NCBI GenBank assembly: GCA_949035555.1
Contig: CAROLD010000005.1
Location: 1 to 64,000 of the forward strand
Direction of reading: 5' to 3'
From: an uncultured bacterium
Lineage (GTDB): Bacteria > Cyanobacteriota > Vampirovibrionia > Gastranaerophilales > Gastranaerophilaceae
Length of the DNA: 64,000 nt
Shown: positions 41,008 to 49,834 of the stretch, one piece after another
Position numbering within the stretch: position 1 is the stretch's first letter
How the letters are laid out: every line of letters starts with the position of its first letter
Made by a program: the position numbers and the translations under genes
The notes under the pieces: generated by a model
What the model was told of the DNA's origin: nothing
The model's input: only the letters and a program-made list of their open reading frames with translations
The model's database searches: none

Positions 41008-41750
41008 AGAATATTGTCTAAACCATAGACAAAGTCATTCTTTTCAACAACATGTCTTACTGCCATCAATACGCCTGACATGTAACATTTTCTGTCCATT
41101 GAATCGTGGCGGATTTTGAAAATTTGTCCGGGAGAACCGAAAATAACTTCTTGTGATGCAATGTATCCTGGCATTCTGACTGAGTGAATTTGAATATCTG
41201 AGTAAGATGTTCCACCTCTTGAGCCTTCAATTGTTTCGGTTTCATCGCAGTTTCCAAGCTTAAATGTTTCTTTTGCTTCTGACATCATAAGAGCTGTTTT
41301 TATCGCAGTACCTGAAGGTGCATCTTTTTTCTGGTTGTGATGAAGTTCAATGATTTCAGCGTTATCAAAGTATTTAGCTGCCATTTTTGAAAACATCATC
41401 ATCAAAACTGCGCCTGTTGAAAAGTTTGGTGCAATAAGGCAACCGGTTTTATTATCCTCTGATAATTTTTTCAAAAATGCGATTTCATCATCTTTCAGTC
41501 CGGTTGTACCTATAACAATTTTAATTCCGTTACGCAGGCAGAATTTTGCGTTTTCATAAATTGATTTTGGTTGTGTAAAATCAATAAGCACATCAATTTC
41601 GCAATATCTTTTTGCTTCTTCAATTGTTCTATATGCATCTCCGACAATATCAATTTTTGCCGCAAGTGTCATATTGCTGTCAGCTTCTACTGCTGTACAA
41701 ACTTCTGTACCCATTTTGCCGTAAGCGCCGCAAACTGCAACTTTTATCAT
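41004..41750 (-). CDS. dapB: 4-hydroxy-tetrahydrodipicolinate reductase
   Basis: Reduces the dipicolinate precursor with NAD(P)H in the diaminopimelate/lysine pathway. 248 aa, normal. Motifs: VAVCGAYGKMGTEVC (nucleotide binding), IDFTQP, VIGTTGL, IAPNFSTGAVLMM, and the catalytic LHHNQKKDAPSGTA. The start is ATG 41750, with SD GGAGG. It is the downstream partner of a pentapeptide-repeat gene that ends 10 nt before it. Works with asd at 17.4 kb. Confidence 0.97.
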   Translation of the reverse strand: MIKVAVCGAYGKMGTEVCTAVEADSNMTLAAKIDIVGDAYRTIEEAKRYCEIDVLIDFTQPKSIYENAKFCLRNGIKIVIGTTGLKDDEIAFLKKLSEDNKTGCLIAPNFSTGAVLMMMFSKMAAKYFDNAEIIELHHNQKKDAPSGTAIKTALMMSEAKETFKLGNCDETETIEGSRGGTSYSDIQIHSVRMPGYIASQEVIFGSPGQIFKIRHDSMDRKCYMSGVLMAVRHVVEKNDFVYGLDNIL

Positions 41751-41760
41751 TTTTATCCTC

Positions 41761-42291
41761 CTAGTAATCGCTAACCTGACTGTCTTCATCATCTTTTAAA
41801 GCAGACAAATCATCACTGCACGCAGTATCAAATCCGTCAGGCATCATATCATCATCAGGCCAAACCGTATCTGAATCATATCTTGCAGAAGCAAGGTTTT
41901 CAGAGGCAGTAAGGTCAGAATTTGTTAAAACTGTTTCAGATAAAACGCATCCTGCCATATCACAGTCGGTAAAATTACAATAAGTCATTTCTGCATAACT
42001 GCAATCTGCTCCTGTTAAAAGACTTTCTGAAAAATCGCATTCAACAACTGTTGAACGGGTAAAGTCAACTGAGGTCAAATCTGCACCGTAAAAACTTACC
42101 AATGCTAAACTACAATCTGCAAAAGAGCTTGAATTTAAATCAACATCAGAAAAGTCAACTTCTCTTAATGTCATATTTGAAAAATCTACTTCGCTCAAAT
42201 CAACATCGTCTCTATCTTTTTTCCATTCGTTAAATTTTTCAGGGGTTCTTTCTATCAAAGACAACAGTTCTTCTTTTGTATAGTCTAACAT
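41761..42291 (-). CDS. Pentapeptide-repeat protein
   Basis: A 176-aa protein. A short N-terminal part (LLSLIERTPEKFNEWKK) is followed by about 18 A(D/N)LxX-type pentapeptides (DLSEVDFSNMTLREVDFSD and so on), which form a right-handed quadrilateral helix, and an acidic C-terminal tail rich in Asp. Such proteins can mimic DNA or act as binding scaffolds; no target can be named. SD AAGGAG. In one transcript with dapB. Confidence 0.85.
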   Translation of the reverse strand: MLDYTKEELLSLIERTPEKFNEWKKDRDDVDLSEVDFSNMTLREVDFSDVDLNSSSFADCSLALVSFYGADLTSVDFTRSTVVECDFSESLLTGADCSYAEMTYCNFTDCDMAGCVLSETVLTNSDLTASENLASARYDSDTVWPDDDMMPDGFDTACSDDLSALKDDEDSQVSDY

Positions 42292-42477
42292 TCTTATCTC
42301 CTTAAATATATTTTTAAAATTCTAAATTTATTGGCAAACTATGCCAGGGTTTTATGTAAAAAATATGGCAGAAGTCTTTGTTTTCTCCTCCGCGTTAATA
42401 ATAATAAAACATATTTTTGTACTTAGTCAAGGGTTGAAAATATCTGCTTGATTTATTGTTACATTTAGGATGAAATT

Positions 42478-43125
42478 TTATACAATTTTATATTTAAGGG
42501 CTTTTAAAGCGGCTTGTAACCGGTCATCCACTTCCAGTTTTTGTAAAATACTGGCAACATGTGCTTTAGTTGTATTAACACTTATAACAAGATGTTGTGC
42601 AATTTCCATATTGCTGTATCCTTCAGTCATAAGTTTAAGAATTTGCGCTTCTCTGGCTGTTAAATCGTAATTTTTGTAGGTATTTTCACTAACTTCCATT
42701 TTAGTATTGGATGTAGCTTGTAATACAATATGCGCAATACTCGGATCAAACCATGCCGCACCGTCAGCGACTGATTGTACAACCTGAACAAGTCTTTGGA
42801 GATTGATTTCTTTTGAACAATATGCATTCGCTCCGGCTTTAAGGCTGTTTAAGACCTCTTTTTCATCATTGTGCGAGGTTAAAATAATAATTTTAGCATC
42901 TTTATTTATATTATGAATAGCTTTAGTTGCCTCAATTCCGTTCATATTAGGAAGACCAAGATCCATAATAACCAAATCTATTTCATTGTTTTTAAATATT
43001 TCCAGCGCTTCTTCAGCTGAAGATGCTTCGTACATTGTACCTATATAATCAACATCTTCAAAGGTTGTTTTCAGCCCGAAGCGTGTTAATTCGTGATCTT
43101 CAACAATTAATAGATTTTTCTTCAT
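42478..43125 (-). CDS. LuxR/NarL-type response regulator
   Basis: A 215-aa two-component regulator. The receiver domain has VEDHE at its start, the phosphoacceptor Asp55 in VIMDLGLPNMNG, ILTSHNDE and the Lys in YCSKEI. The C-terminal HTH reads LTAREAQILKLMTEGYSNMEIA. Its ATG overlaps the TGA of the TPR gene upstream (ATGA), so it is translated in step with that gene. There is no sensor kinase next to it, which is unusual; the coupled GAF-HD-GYP protein may supply or receive the signal. Confidence 0.9.
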   Translation of the reverse strand: MKKNLLIVEDHELTRFGLKTTFEDVDYIGTMYEASSAEEALEIFKNNEIDLVIMDLGLPNMNGIEATKAIHNINKDAKIIILTSHNDEKEVLNSLKAGANAYCSKEINLQRLVQVVQSVADGAAWFDPSIAHIVLQATSNTKMEVSENTYKNYDLTAREAQILKLMTEGYSNMEIAQHLVISVNTTKAHVASILQKLEVDDRLQAALKALKYKIV

Positions 43126-44669
43126 ATACTCAATTCCTCTTTTGCTAAACTGTAGTCAGGATTTAAGTCCAGACTCTTTTCAAAATTCTTGCGGGCATCT
43201 GCGGTTAAGCCTTTATTTTTTAAGACAAGTCCCAGATAATAATAATATCTAAAGTCATTTTCGTCAATATATTTTGCAATGCCTAAAAAAGACAAAGCTT
43301 TTTCAAAATCTTCTTTTCCGATTTCAAGACGAGCCAAGTCAACCCACCCGTCACGGAAGTTTGGATTTAATGCAACGGCTTTTTTTAGATAAGTTGTTTC
43401 TCTGTCTTTTTCTAATAATGCCATTTGATAATATGCCAGATAAGAATTTGAACTTACTCTCAGGACTTTAGAGTAAATGTCTTTAGCCTTTTTTATCTGA
43501 TTTAGATTTTGATAAACCTTAGCAAGCTTAATTTCAGCGTTATAAGTGTTGTCTTTACCGCATGCTTTTTTGTAGTAAGATTCGGCAAGTTTGTAATCTT
43601 TATTCCTGAATGCAATATCTCCCAATACAGTTAATGCCATAACATTTGCATTGTCAATATCCAGAGATTTTAGCGCATAATCCTGAGATTTTTCGTATTC
43701 TTTCATGTTGTAGTAAACAAGAGCTGTCAAGGCAAAAACTTCTTTATTAATATTCTTTTTGCCGGAAATTGATGCCTGCAACACTCGCAGAGATTTATTC
43801 AGTTCACCTTCGTAATAGTAATAATAAGCAAGGTGATATTTTTTCCAGTAATCATTTTTTGCGGCTTTGTATTGAATATATTGATTTGAAGAATTTAATT
43901 CATTATCAAAAATAACTGTATTAATTTGGTGAGAGTTCATGTCAGCAAGAGCTTTTACACCATCCTGAGGTTTGCCTGACTGTGCCAAGATTTCAGCACG
44001 AAGTCTTTTATAATTGATGTTTTTAGGATTTTTTGAAATTGCCGCATCAATTGATTTTTCCGCCTGTTTTATATCTCCGTTTTTCATATTCCCAAATGCC
44101 GCAAGATAATTTGCGTAATCCGATTCTGATAACAGAGAGGATTGTTTCATTAATTCCGCTGTTGCTTCGCGGCTCTGGTCGTTATACATTATGTTTGAAT
44201 AAATCTCAGCAAGATATAATTGGTCTTTGTGGGTCAATTTGTATGACGGGAAGTAGAATTTTTTTACATCTTCTTCCAATAAAGACGCGACTTCATCATC
44301 TTGAATTTTTGACATTGCAAGCTCTGCAAGATTGAAGAAACCGATTGATGCCATCTCTTGAATGAGTCTCATATAGATATAATCACTCGGTTGAATATTG
44401 TCAATTAAAATTCTGAAATCCTGATAAGAAGAACGGACATTACTTTGCATAAATTTATCCATAGCAATGGTATATTGATTTTTTATAGCATTTTTGGTTA
44501 AAGTTCCGCGTTTTAGTTCATATACAGGCTGATTAATTACTTCCTGATAAGCCGCAGGGTTGTTTTCCAGCGGGTTAATAGGTTTAATTGTACTGAAATC
44601 AAATGCAGCAGCTGGTTCAAGTATAAATACGGAAAGTGCAAAGAGTACGATAATTTTTTTAGTCATCAT
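43122..44669 (-). CDS. Exported TPR-repeat protein
   Basis: A 515-aa protein with signal MTKKIIVLFALSVFILEPAAA and then about 12 TPR units spread over the rest (e.g. YLAAFGNMKNGDIKQAEKSI, VFALTALVYYNMKEYEKSQD, NYLYYLGLV-like end YYYLGLVLKNKGLTADARK). Two ATGs at the start (44669, 44666) are both possible; SD GGAGG precedes them. It overlaps the GAF-HD-GYP stop by 1 nt and the response regulator start by 4 nt, a tightly coupled operon. Probably a periplasmic scaffold or sensor. Confidence 0.85.
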   Translation of the reverse strand: MMTKKIIVLFALSVFILEPAAAFDFSTIKPINPLENNPAAYQEVINQPVYELKRGTLTKNAIKNQYTIAMDKFMQSNVRSSYQDFRILIDNIQPSDYIYMRLIQEMASIGFFNLAELAMSKIQDDEVASLLEEDVKKFYFPSYKLTHKDQLYLAEIYSNIMYNDQSREATAELMKQSSLLSESDYANYLAAFGNMKNGDIKQAEKSIDAAISKNPKNINYKRLRAEILAQSGKPQDGVKALADMNSHQINTVIFDNELNSSNQYIQYKAAKNDYWKKYHLAYYYYYEGELNKSLRVLQASISGKKNINKEVFALTALVYYNMKEYEKSQDYALKSLDIDNANVMALTVLGDIAFRNKDYKLAESYYKKACGKDNTYNAEIKLAKVYQNLNQIKKAKDIYSKVLRVSSNSYLAYYQMALLEKDRETTYLKKAVALNPNFRDGWVDLARLEIGKEDFEKALSFLGIAKYIDENDFRYYYYLGLVLKNKGLTADARKNFEKSLDLNPDYSLAKEELSI

Positions 44670-46405
44670 TATTGTCCTCCTTCCTGATTTTGAGTTTTAC
44701 CCAGATAGTACGTATTAAACAAATCAACGATATCCTGATTTTCCTCAGATACAGTCTCTGATGTTACAAATCTGTATATTGATAATAAATCGTATTGATG
44801 TAGAATTTCTTCATCTTTTGGCTCTATCTTACCGTGTGATTCTGATAAGAATACTTTTATAATTCTATTACAAGGGATTGATAAGAATGTATCAACAAGA
44901 TTTTTATCAAAATGTGACCCGGCTCCCTTTATCAATATGTCTAAAACATTAGCAATAGGCATTTTATCGCGGTAGTGACGTTTAGAAGTTATTGCATCAA
45001 AAACATCGGCAACTGCTAAAATTCTTCCGCCAAGAGTAATTTCTTCACCTTTGAGGTGTCTGTAATATCCTGAACCGTCCCATTTTTCGTGGTGTGAACA
45101 TGCCATTTCCGTAATTATTCTAAAGTCCGGAGACATGTAGATTTTGTTCAATATGTTATGCGTAATCCTTACGTGTTCCTGAATATGCTTGTATTCTTCA
45201 TCAGTCAGCTTACCGTCTTTTTGTAAAACAGAATCTCTGATACCAATTTTCCCGATATCGTGCAGAATTGCGGCTTTTTCTAAAAGACTGCGGTCTTTAG
45301 GTTCTACCCCTGCTACTTCGGCAAGAAGTGATGAATACATACGAACTCTTGTCGAATGTCCTGCTGTAATTTTGTCTCTGGCGTCAATAGATGTTGCAAG
45401 TGTATCAATAAAGCTTTCAAATAGTAATTTCTGTTCACGGTAGAGTTGCAACTGCTGATCGAACAATTGTGCGTTTTCCAATGCGATACTTGCGCTGCCG
45501 CCGATTGCAACAAGTAAATCTTCGTCGTTTTTGGTGAATACACCGTCAATTTTATTCAGGACTTGAAAAGCACCAATAATTTCACGGTTATTATTCGTAA
45601 TAGGCATACATAGGATTGTTTTTGTGCGATATCCTGTTTTCGTGTCAACTTCAGGATTAAAACGGGAGTCGTTATATGCATCTACAATGTTTAAAGATTC
45701 ACCTGTTTTTACTACATAACCAGCAAGTCCTTTATCTGCCGGAAAACGGATTTCTTGACTTTCATCCATCCCGAGCGCAACTTTAGACCACAGTTCATCA
45801 CTGTCTTTGTCCCATAAAAATACAGTACATCTGTCTGCTTGGATGGCATTTTTTGTTTCTTCCGCAATTACTCTTAGCAGTTCATCTATATCTGTTAATG
45901 CAGTAATTGAGCGACTTATTTTAACAAGAGAAACCAGAGGATCACTTTTAGTCGGGAGTGAATAGTCCATACCGTTTTGAAGCTGACGAATTCTTGTATT
46001 TATGGTATCTGATAAGTTATACCTGTCTTCCTCAACCGATAGTTTAAGAGCATTATTATAATGAATTATGGCAATATCTTTATGGTTTTCTGCAAAGTTT
46101 ATATTACCAAGAATAAGCTCATTTATAAGTTGCGCAGTTGTACTGTTTGCGCGACTTGCCATAAATGTGGCGTCTTGAATTAGAGCAAGACTTGTTTCGA
46201 AATCTGTTTTACCCTCTGAATAATTTAAAAATGCAATTAAACTTAAACAAATTGAAATTCCGGTGTTAAGTTCATCTTTTTTATAATATTCATATGCTTT
46301 GTCTATTAAATTTCTGGCTTGCGGATAATCTTTTTCATCTATTAAATTCAAACCTGAAGTGATTAATTTTTCTGTCTCTTCTGTTATTATTCTACCTTCT
46401 GTCAT
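44669..46405 (-). CDS. GAF and HD-GYP domain protein (putative c-di-GMP phosphodiesterase)
   Basis: A 578-aa signalling enzyme. Helical TPR-like N-terminus (about 1-160), a GAF domain (about 165-330, ITALTDIDELLRVIAEETK and DRCTVFLWDKDSDELW) and an HD-GYP domain (about 345-540) with HSTRVRMYSS, AILHDIGKIGIRDSVLQ, HVRITHNILN and HHEKWDGSGY. The signature GYP is GYY here, a conservative change at its last position. Expected role is c-di-GMP breakdown controlled by a ligand of the GAF domain. ATG 46405 has SD AAGGG; the frame from 46444 starts with TTG. Confidence 0.85.
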   Translation of the reverse strand: MTEGRIITEETEKLITSGLNLIDEKDYPQARNLIDKAYEYYKKDELNTGISICLSLIAFLNYSEGKTDFETSLALIQDATFMASRANSTTAQLINELILGNINFAENHKDIAIIHYNNALKLSVEEDRYNLSDTINTRIRQLQNGMDYSLPTKSDPLVSLVKISRSITALTDIDELLRVIAEETKNAIQADRCTVFLWDKDSDELWSKVALGMDESQEIRFPADKGLAGYVVKTGESLNIVDAYNDSRFNPEVDTKTGYRTKTILCMPITNNNREIIGAFQVLNKIDGVFTKNDEDLLVAIGGSASIALENAQLFDQQLQLYREQKLLFESFIDTLATSIDARDKITAGHSTRVRMYSSLLAEVAGVEPKDRSLLEKAAILHDIGKIGIRDSVLQKDGKLTDEEYKHIQEHVRITHNILNKIYMSPDFRIITEMACSHHEKWDGSGYYRHLKGEEITLGGRILAVADVFDAITSKRHYRDKMPIANVLDILIKGAGSHFDKNLVDTFLSIPCNRIIKVFLSESHGKIEPKDEEILHQYDLLSIYRFVTSETVSEENQDIVDLFNTYYLGKTQNQEGGQ

Positions 46406-46553
46406 AAATCTTGCCCTTTTTATATATTGTACAATATTTTTCAAATTAATTCAAAGTTTTTACATAATTTCAGCTTAATAATGTACTTGTATGATGTAAT
46501 AATGACAATAAGTGATATATTTAATATGTGTAAAGTAAAATTTGAGGATTAAT

Positions 46554-47069
46554 ATGGCAGATACTTTAAAAACATTAGTATGCCCTGCATGTGGCAAAAA
46601 TATGGAGAAGGTTTTTATTCCGTCAGAAGGTATAAATTTGGATATCTGTACTGATGGTTGTGGTGGTATTTATTTTGACAATAGAGAACTTCAAAGTTTT
46701 GATGAGAAAAACGAGGATATTTCTGTAATTTTAGATAAAATTGAAAATAAAGAGTTTGTAAAAACTGATGAAGGGAAAGAAAGACTATGTCCTAATTGTG
46801 GAGCAAAAATGGTTAAAAATTTCTCAAGTATACATAAATCCATCGAAGTTGACGAATGTTATAGTTGCGGTGGTAAATTTTTAGATCGCGATGAACTTGT
46901 TAAAATCAGAGAAGAGTATGATACAGAAGCTGAACGCAGTGAAGATGTTTTAAGAGATTTATATAGAACGGTAGGATATGAACTTGCAGAATTAGACCAT
47001 AAATATTCTCAAATTGTTCCACATAGAACATCTATAAGAAAACTTTTTTATAAATTAACAGGACTATAG
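46554..47069 (+). CDS. Double zinc-ribbon protein (zf-TFIIB type)
   Basis: A 171-aa protein with two copies of the zf-TFIIB-like ribbon: LVCPACGKNMEK ... CTDGCGGIYFDNREL and RLCPNCGAKMVK ... ECYSCGGKFLDRDEL. The C-terminal part is a basic helix. Function of this family is unclear. SD GAGG at ATG 46554 decides the start. Its 3' end overlaps the end of the convergent gene at 47048 by 22 nt. Confidence 0.8.
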   Translation: MADTLKTLVCPACGKNMEKVFIPSEGINLDICTDGCGGIYFDNRELQSFDEKNEDISVILDKIENKEFVKTDEGKERLCPNCGAKMVKNFSSIHKSIEVDECYSCGGKFLDRDELVKIREEYDTEAERSEDVLRDLYRTVGYELAELDHKYSQIVPHRTSIRKLFYKLTGL

Positions 47070-47863
47070 AAAAATTCTATAACTTGTTTTAATTCTCGGT
47101 AATATCCCGAATTTAAAAGTTCAAAAAATCTATTATAAGTATGAGGGGCTAAATCTTTGACTGCTTGAGGGTCAAGGTATAGTCCCTCTATAAATCTTGC
47201 GAATAATTCAGTTGGTTTTGAATAATATTTTTTTAATTTATTAATTCGTGCAGATACTCTTGCTTGACGTTTCTGGCAGGATTTTAGTCTTATATATGCT
47301 ACAAATTCGCGGGGCATATCAGTAAAATCTTTCTCTATGTTATCAATAGTAAAAAGTTCATATTTTTTGAAAAATATACCTGTGACCAGTTTTATCCTGT
47401 CATATTTTAAAAGATATTTTGCCTTAGATTTTTTTATGTATCTGTCAAACTCTTGGAATTTTTTTGAACGTTGAAATTTTGGATATCGTTCTTTAATAAT
47501 TTTTTCATAGTCAGAAATTTTATTTTTCAAAGAGAGTTTGTTTTTGTTTAATTTTTCAAATTTAGAGTTTTTGTCTACAAAATTGGTAACAAGCCATAAT
47601 TCATTCTCATATATCAATGTATCATTATCCTTGAAAATTATTTCAAGAGTTCCGCCTGTACGCTCCATAAATGGCTCAAGCTGAGAATGTATATAATGGG
47701 TAAATTCATGTAAAAGTGTAGGTATAATTCGATATTCCGGAAGGTTTTTAGAAATATCAATGCGATTTTTTAAATAAAATCCCTGATGTCCGCGAGCCTT
47801 GGTCGATGTGTGTACATCAACCCCGAGTGTTTTAAAATATTTTATCAGCTCTTTTTCGTTCAT
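47048..47863 (-). CDS. HEFTH zinc metallopeptidase-like protein
   Basis: A 271-aa protein. The central motif PTLLHEFTHYIHSQ (HExxH) is a zinc peptidase site like that of ImmA/IrrE-type or DUF-type proteins, with acidic residues about 35 residues later (IYENELWLV) that could give the third ligand. The rest is basic and helical. A TATAAT at 47870-47875 lies 6 nt before the ATG, with no Shine-Dalgarno, so its mRNA is probably leaderless. Its 3' end overlaps the convergent zinc-ribbon gene. Substrate unknown. Confidence 0.6.
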   Translation of the reverse strand: MNEKELIKYFKTLGVDVHTSTKARGHQGFYLKNRIDISKNLPEYRIIPTLLHEFTHYIHSQLEPFMERTGGTLEIIFKDNDTLIYENELWLVTNFVDKNSKFEKLNKNKLSLKNKISDYEKIIKERYPKFQRSKKFQEFDRYIKKSKAKYLLKYDRIKLVTGIFFKKYELFTIDNIEKDFTDMPREFVAYIRLKSCQKRQARVSARINKLKKYYSKPTELFARFIEGLYLDPQAVKDLAPHTYNRFFELLNSGYYRELKQVIEFFYSPVNL

Positions 47864-47869
47864 AATAAT

Positions 47870-47875
47870 ATTATA
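47870..47875 (-). promoter_or_regulatory. -10 element, predicted leaderless
   Basis: TATAAT on the minus strand stands exactly 6 nt before the ATG at 47863, as at aroQ, nadD and 26337. AT-rich surroundings make it less specific. No Shine-Dalgarno seen. Confidence 0.45.
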
Positions 47876-47888
47876 TTATAAAATTATG

Positions 47889-47911
47889 GCGGTGCATTTA
47901 ATGCGCCGCCA
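47889..47911 (-). terminator. Hairpin after the rubredoxin gene
   Basis: GGCGGTGCAT, loop TTA, ATGCGCCGCC: a 10-bp GC-rich stem (one G-T). On the minus strand it is followed by ATAATTTTA, a weak T-run. Confidence 0.6.
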
Positions 47912-47918
47912 TGAACTC

Positions 47919-48056
47919 TTATTCTTTTTCGAATTGATCTTTGCCTACTGAGCATAAAGGACAAGTGTAATCTTCCGGTAAATCTTCAAAAGCTACATTG
48001 TCGTTTTCTGCCGGATCGTAAACATAACCGCATACTGTACAAACCCATTTTTCCAT
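47919..48056 (-). CDS. Rubredoxin
   Basis: A 45-aa iron protein, one Fe held by four Cys: WVCTVCGYVYDP and YTCPLCSVGKDQF are the two CxxC knuckles in the standard layout. It transfers electrons, typically to oxygen or peroxide reductases (rubrerythrin, superoxide reductase) in anaerobes. It lies 2 nt after the Fur/PerR gene stop and is co-transcribed with it; SD GAAAGGA lies in the end of that gene. The protein is slightly short of the usual 52-55 aa. Confidence 0.93.
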   Translation of the reverse strand: MEKWVCTVCGYVYDPAENDNVAFEDLPEDYTCPLCSVGKDQFEKE

Positions 48057-48058
48057 AA

Positions 48059-48448
48059 TTAGTTGTTTTCCTTTCTCTTTTTACATTCACTACAAATACC
48101 ATGGAATACTATATCATAATCCGTAATATGAAATCCTGTAGCCGATTGGGTATTTTTAACCAAATTCGGAGCTACATCTGATGGTATATCAAAAACTCTT
48201 TTACATTCATTGCAAATAAAATGATAGTGTTCAAACGTATTGTGATCAAAGTGAGCAGAAGACTCAAGTCCTTCTATTTTCTTGATTACTCTTGCTTCTG
48301 CAAGTTGGTTCAAGTTACGGTAAAGTGTTGTAATACCAACATTTGAATCTTCTCTTTTTAGAAATTCCAACAGCTGTTCTGCTGTTGGATGAACAGCATT
48401 ATTTGTTAAAACCTCCAGTATTTTTTCTCTTTGTTTTGAATAATTCAT
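48059..48448 (-). CDS. perR: Fur/PerR-family regulator
   Basis: A 129-aa metalloregulator: winged-helix domain (about 1-75, ILEVLTNNAVHPTAEQLLEF), then the metal-binding domain with SSAHFDHNTFEHYHFICNEC and ICSECKKRK (two CxxC zinc sites). Probably a repressor sensing peroxide, as PerR pairs with rubredoxin in anaerobes; Fur or Zur cannot be excluded. The promoter (48476-48504) holds an inverted repeat next to its -10, so it likely controls itself and rubredoxin. Confidence 0.87.
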   Translation of the reverse strand: MNYSKQREKILEVLTNNAVHPTAEQLLEFLKREDSNVGITTLYRNLNQLAEARVIKKIEGLESSAHFDHNTFEHYHFICNECKRVFDIPSDVAPNLVKNTQSATGFHITDYDIVFHGICSECKKRKENN

Positions 48449-48460
48449 ACTTTTCTCAAA

Positions 48461-48504
48461 TTGATAACTATTATCAGTTTACTCTTTAAAGATAAGTTTG
48501 TCAA
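48461..48504 (-). promoter_or_regulatory. Promoter and candidate operator of perR-rubredoxin
   Basis: On the minus strand TTGACA (48504-48499), 17-nt spacer, TAAACT (48481-48476). Right after, TTGATAACTATTATCAG (48461-48477), a 7-3-7 inverted repeat that overlaps the -10 and start region, resembles a Fur/PerR box. Confidence 0.65.
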
Positions 48505-49776
48505 TTATTTATTTTCTTTAGCTAACTTTTCTTCAATATCTTTTTTTACCTGATATTCAGGACTGAATTGTCTTACTAGAAGCATTATTGCAGGCGCAAG
48601 AACTCCTAATGCACCTATGCAGGCTCCAATATTTTTCAGTACTGCACCTTTTTTCAAGCTTCTTACGGATTTGAAGAAGTCGTCTAAAGTTTCACCTGAT
48701 TTTTCGTATTGAGCGAGAAGTTTTTCAAGTTTGGAACTAACTCCTCTTAGTTCTCCTAAATCAATATATTTTCTTGTATCAACAACGGAGTCTGAGCCTT
48801 TAATAAGTCCTATAACATCTGATTTTTTTGCAAAATCAACAACGATATTCTTGTTTTTAGGATTAACTGCAAATTTGTATATATCAACATCTGATTTGTC
48901 AGCAAGTTTAAATTGTTCAAGATGTTTTTTTAATGTTCCGTTTGCAAAAGAAGTCTTTAAATCTTCATTAAATATAACTCTTGCGTCCAAATCGATAGAT
49001 TTACCTTTTTTGTCTGCTTGTTTTTCCAACGCTTTTGATATCATTGGTCCTGCCAGATACATAAATGCCCAGAAGCTTCCTTCCTTTATTGCATATCCGA
49101 AGAAGTCCTGCGGATTTCTTGCATGGGTAAGTCTTTCTCCGGTAATTGAACCGTCAACAATCATAAGATTTTTTACAGGATCAAAAATGAAATCTTGAAA
49201 TCCGCCTGTGAAAGGAACATCTTTACCATTTGTGTTTTGTGAAGGTTTATTTCCATTAGTGAAAGTATCTTTTTTTAGTTGTTTTTCTTGTTCAAGTTCT
49301 TTTTTTATTTGGTTTTCAGTGTATTTATGTCTGAATTTTGTTAACCCAAAATAAGTTAAAGTTGTTAAAATTGTTGATGCGGCAAACTTAGCCAAATTAA
49401 GATTTTTAGCTAATTTTTGGTGTGACGCTGCATATTCTAAACTTTCTTTTATTGCTTTTGTCGGGGCAAATTCTTTTGCTGCAATAAGAATTTCAGGGTT
49501 TTTAAAGATTCTTACATCAACTTTCGGATCCAATTTAGCAGGTTTAAACATTGCTAAATCCATAATTTTTTTATAAGCCGGAATACCCCATAGCCATATA
49601 GCTTGAGTTCCAAATTCGTCTATAAATCTGTCTTTGCCCTCGTTTTTGTCACCTGACATGTAAGAAGCTGCTGTTAATCCGCAACTGTTAGCAATATCTT
49701 TGATTGCTAAAGGCACAAGTGAACTGTTATTTCCTAATTTTGAATATATTGTACTTGATGTTATTGCCGGTATCAT
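48505..49776 (-). CDS. Unknown membrane protein with internal VPFTGG motif
   Basis: A 423-aa protein without signal peptide. Hydrophobic segments: about 135-155 (FAASTILTTLTYFGLTKF) and near the C-terminus (GACIGALGVLAPAIMLLV). A charged linker (NQIKKELEQE) and the VPFTGGFQDF motif lie between. The N-terminal part (IANSCGLTAASYMSG, then FGTQAIWLWGIPAYKKIMD) has the same plan as the 241-aa protein at 29825. Unknown family, perhaps lineage-specific. Its leader holds a small upstream ORF and a hairpin. Confidence 0.6.
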   Translation of the reverse strand: MIPAITSSTIYSKLGNNSSLVPLAIKDIANSCGLTAASYMSGDKNEGKDRFIDEFGTQAIWLWGIPAYKKIMDLAMFKPAKLDPKVDVRIFKNPEILIAAKEFAPTKAIKESLEYAASHQKLAKNLNLAKFAASTILTTLTYFGLTKFRHKYTENQIKKELEQEKQLKKDTFTNGNKPSQNTNGKDVPFTGGFQDFIFDPVKNLMIVDGSITGERLTHARNPQDFFGYAIKEGSFWAFMYLAGPMISKALEKQADKKGKSIDLDARVIFNEDLKTSFANGTLKKHLEQFKLADKSDVDIYKFAVNPKNKNIVVDFAKKSDVIGLIKGSDSVVDTRKYIDLGELRGVSSKLEKLLAQYEKSGETLDDFFKSVRSLKKGAVLKNIGACIGALGVLAPAIMLLVRQFSPEYQVKKDIEEKLAKENK

Positions 49777-49794
49777 TTTTCCTTATCCTTCGGG

Positions 49795-49820
49795 GGTGAA
49801 GTACACACGTACTTACCCGC
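49795..49820 (-). other. Leader hairpin upstream of the 48505 gene
   Basis: On the minus strand GGGT-AAGTAC-GTGT-GTACTT-C-ACCC forms a strong stem about 20 nt before the ATG at 49776. It has no T-run, so it may affect translation or RNA stability rather than terminate. Confidence 0.4.
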
Positions 49821-49834
49821 TCAACTAATGTCTA

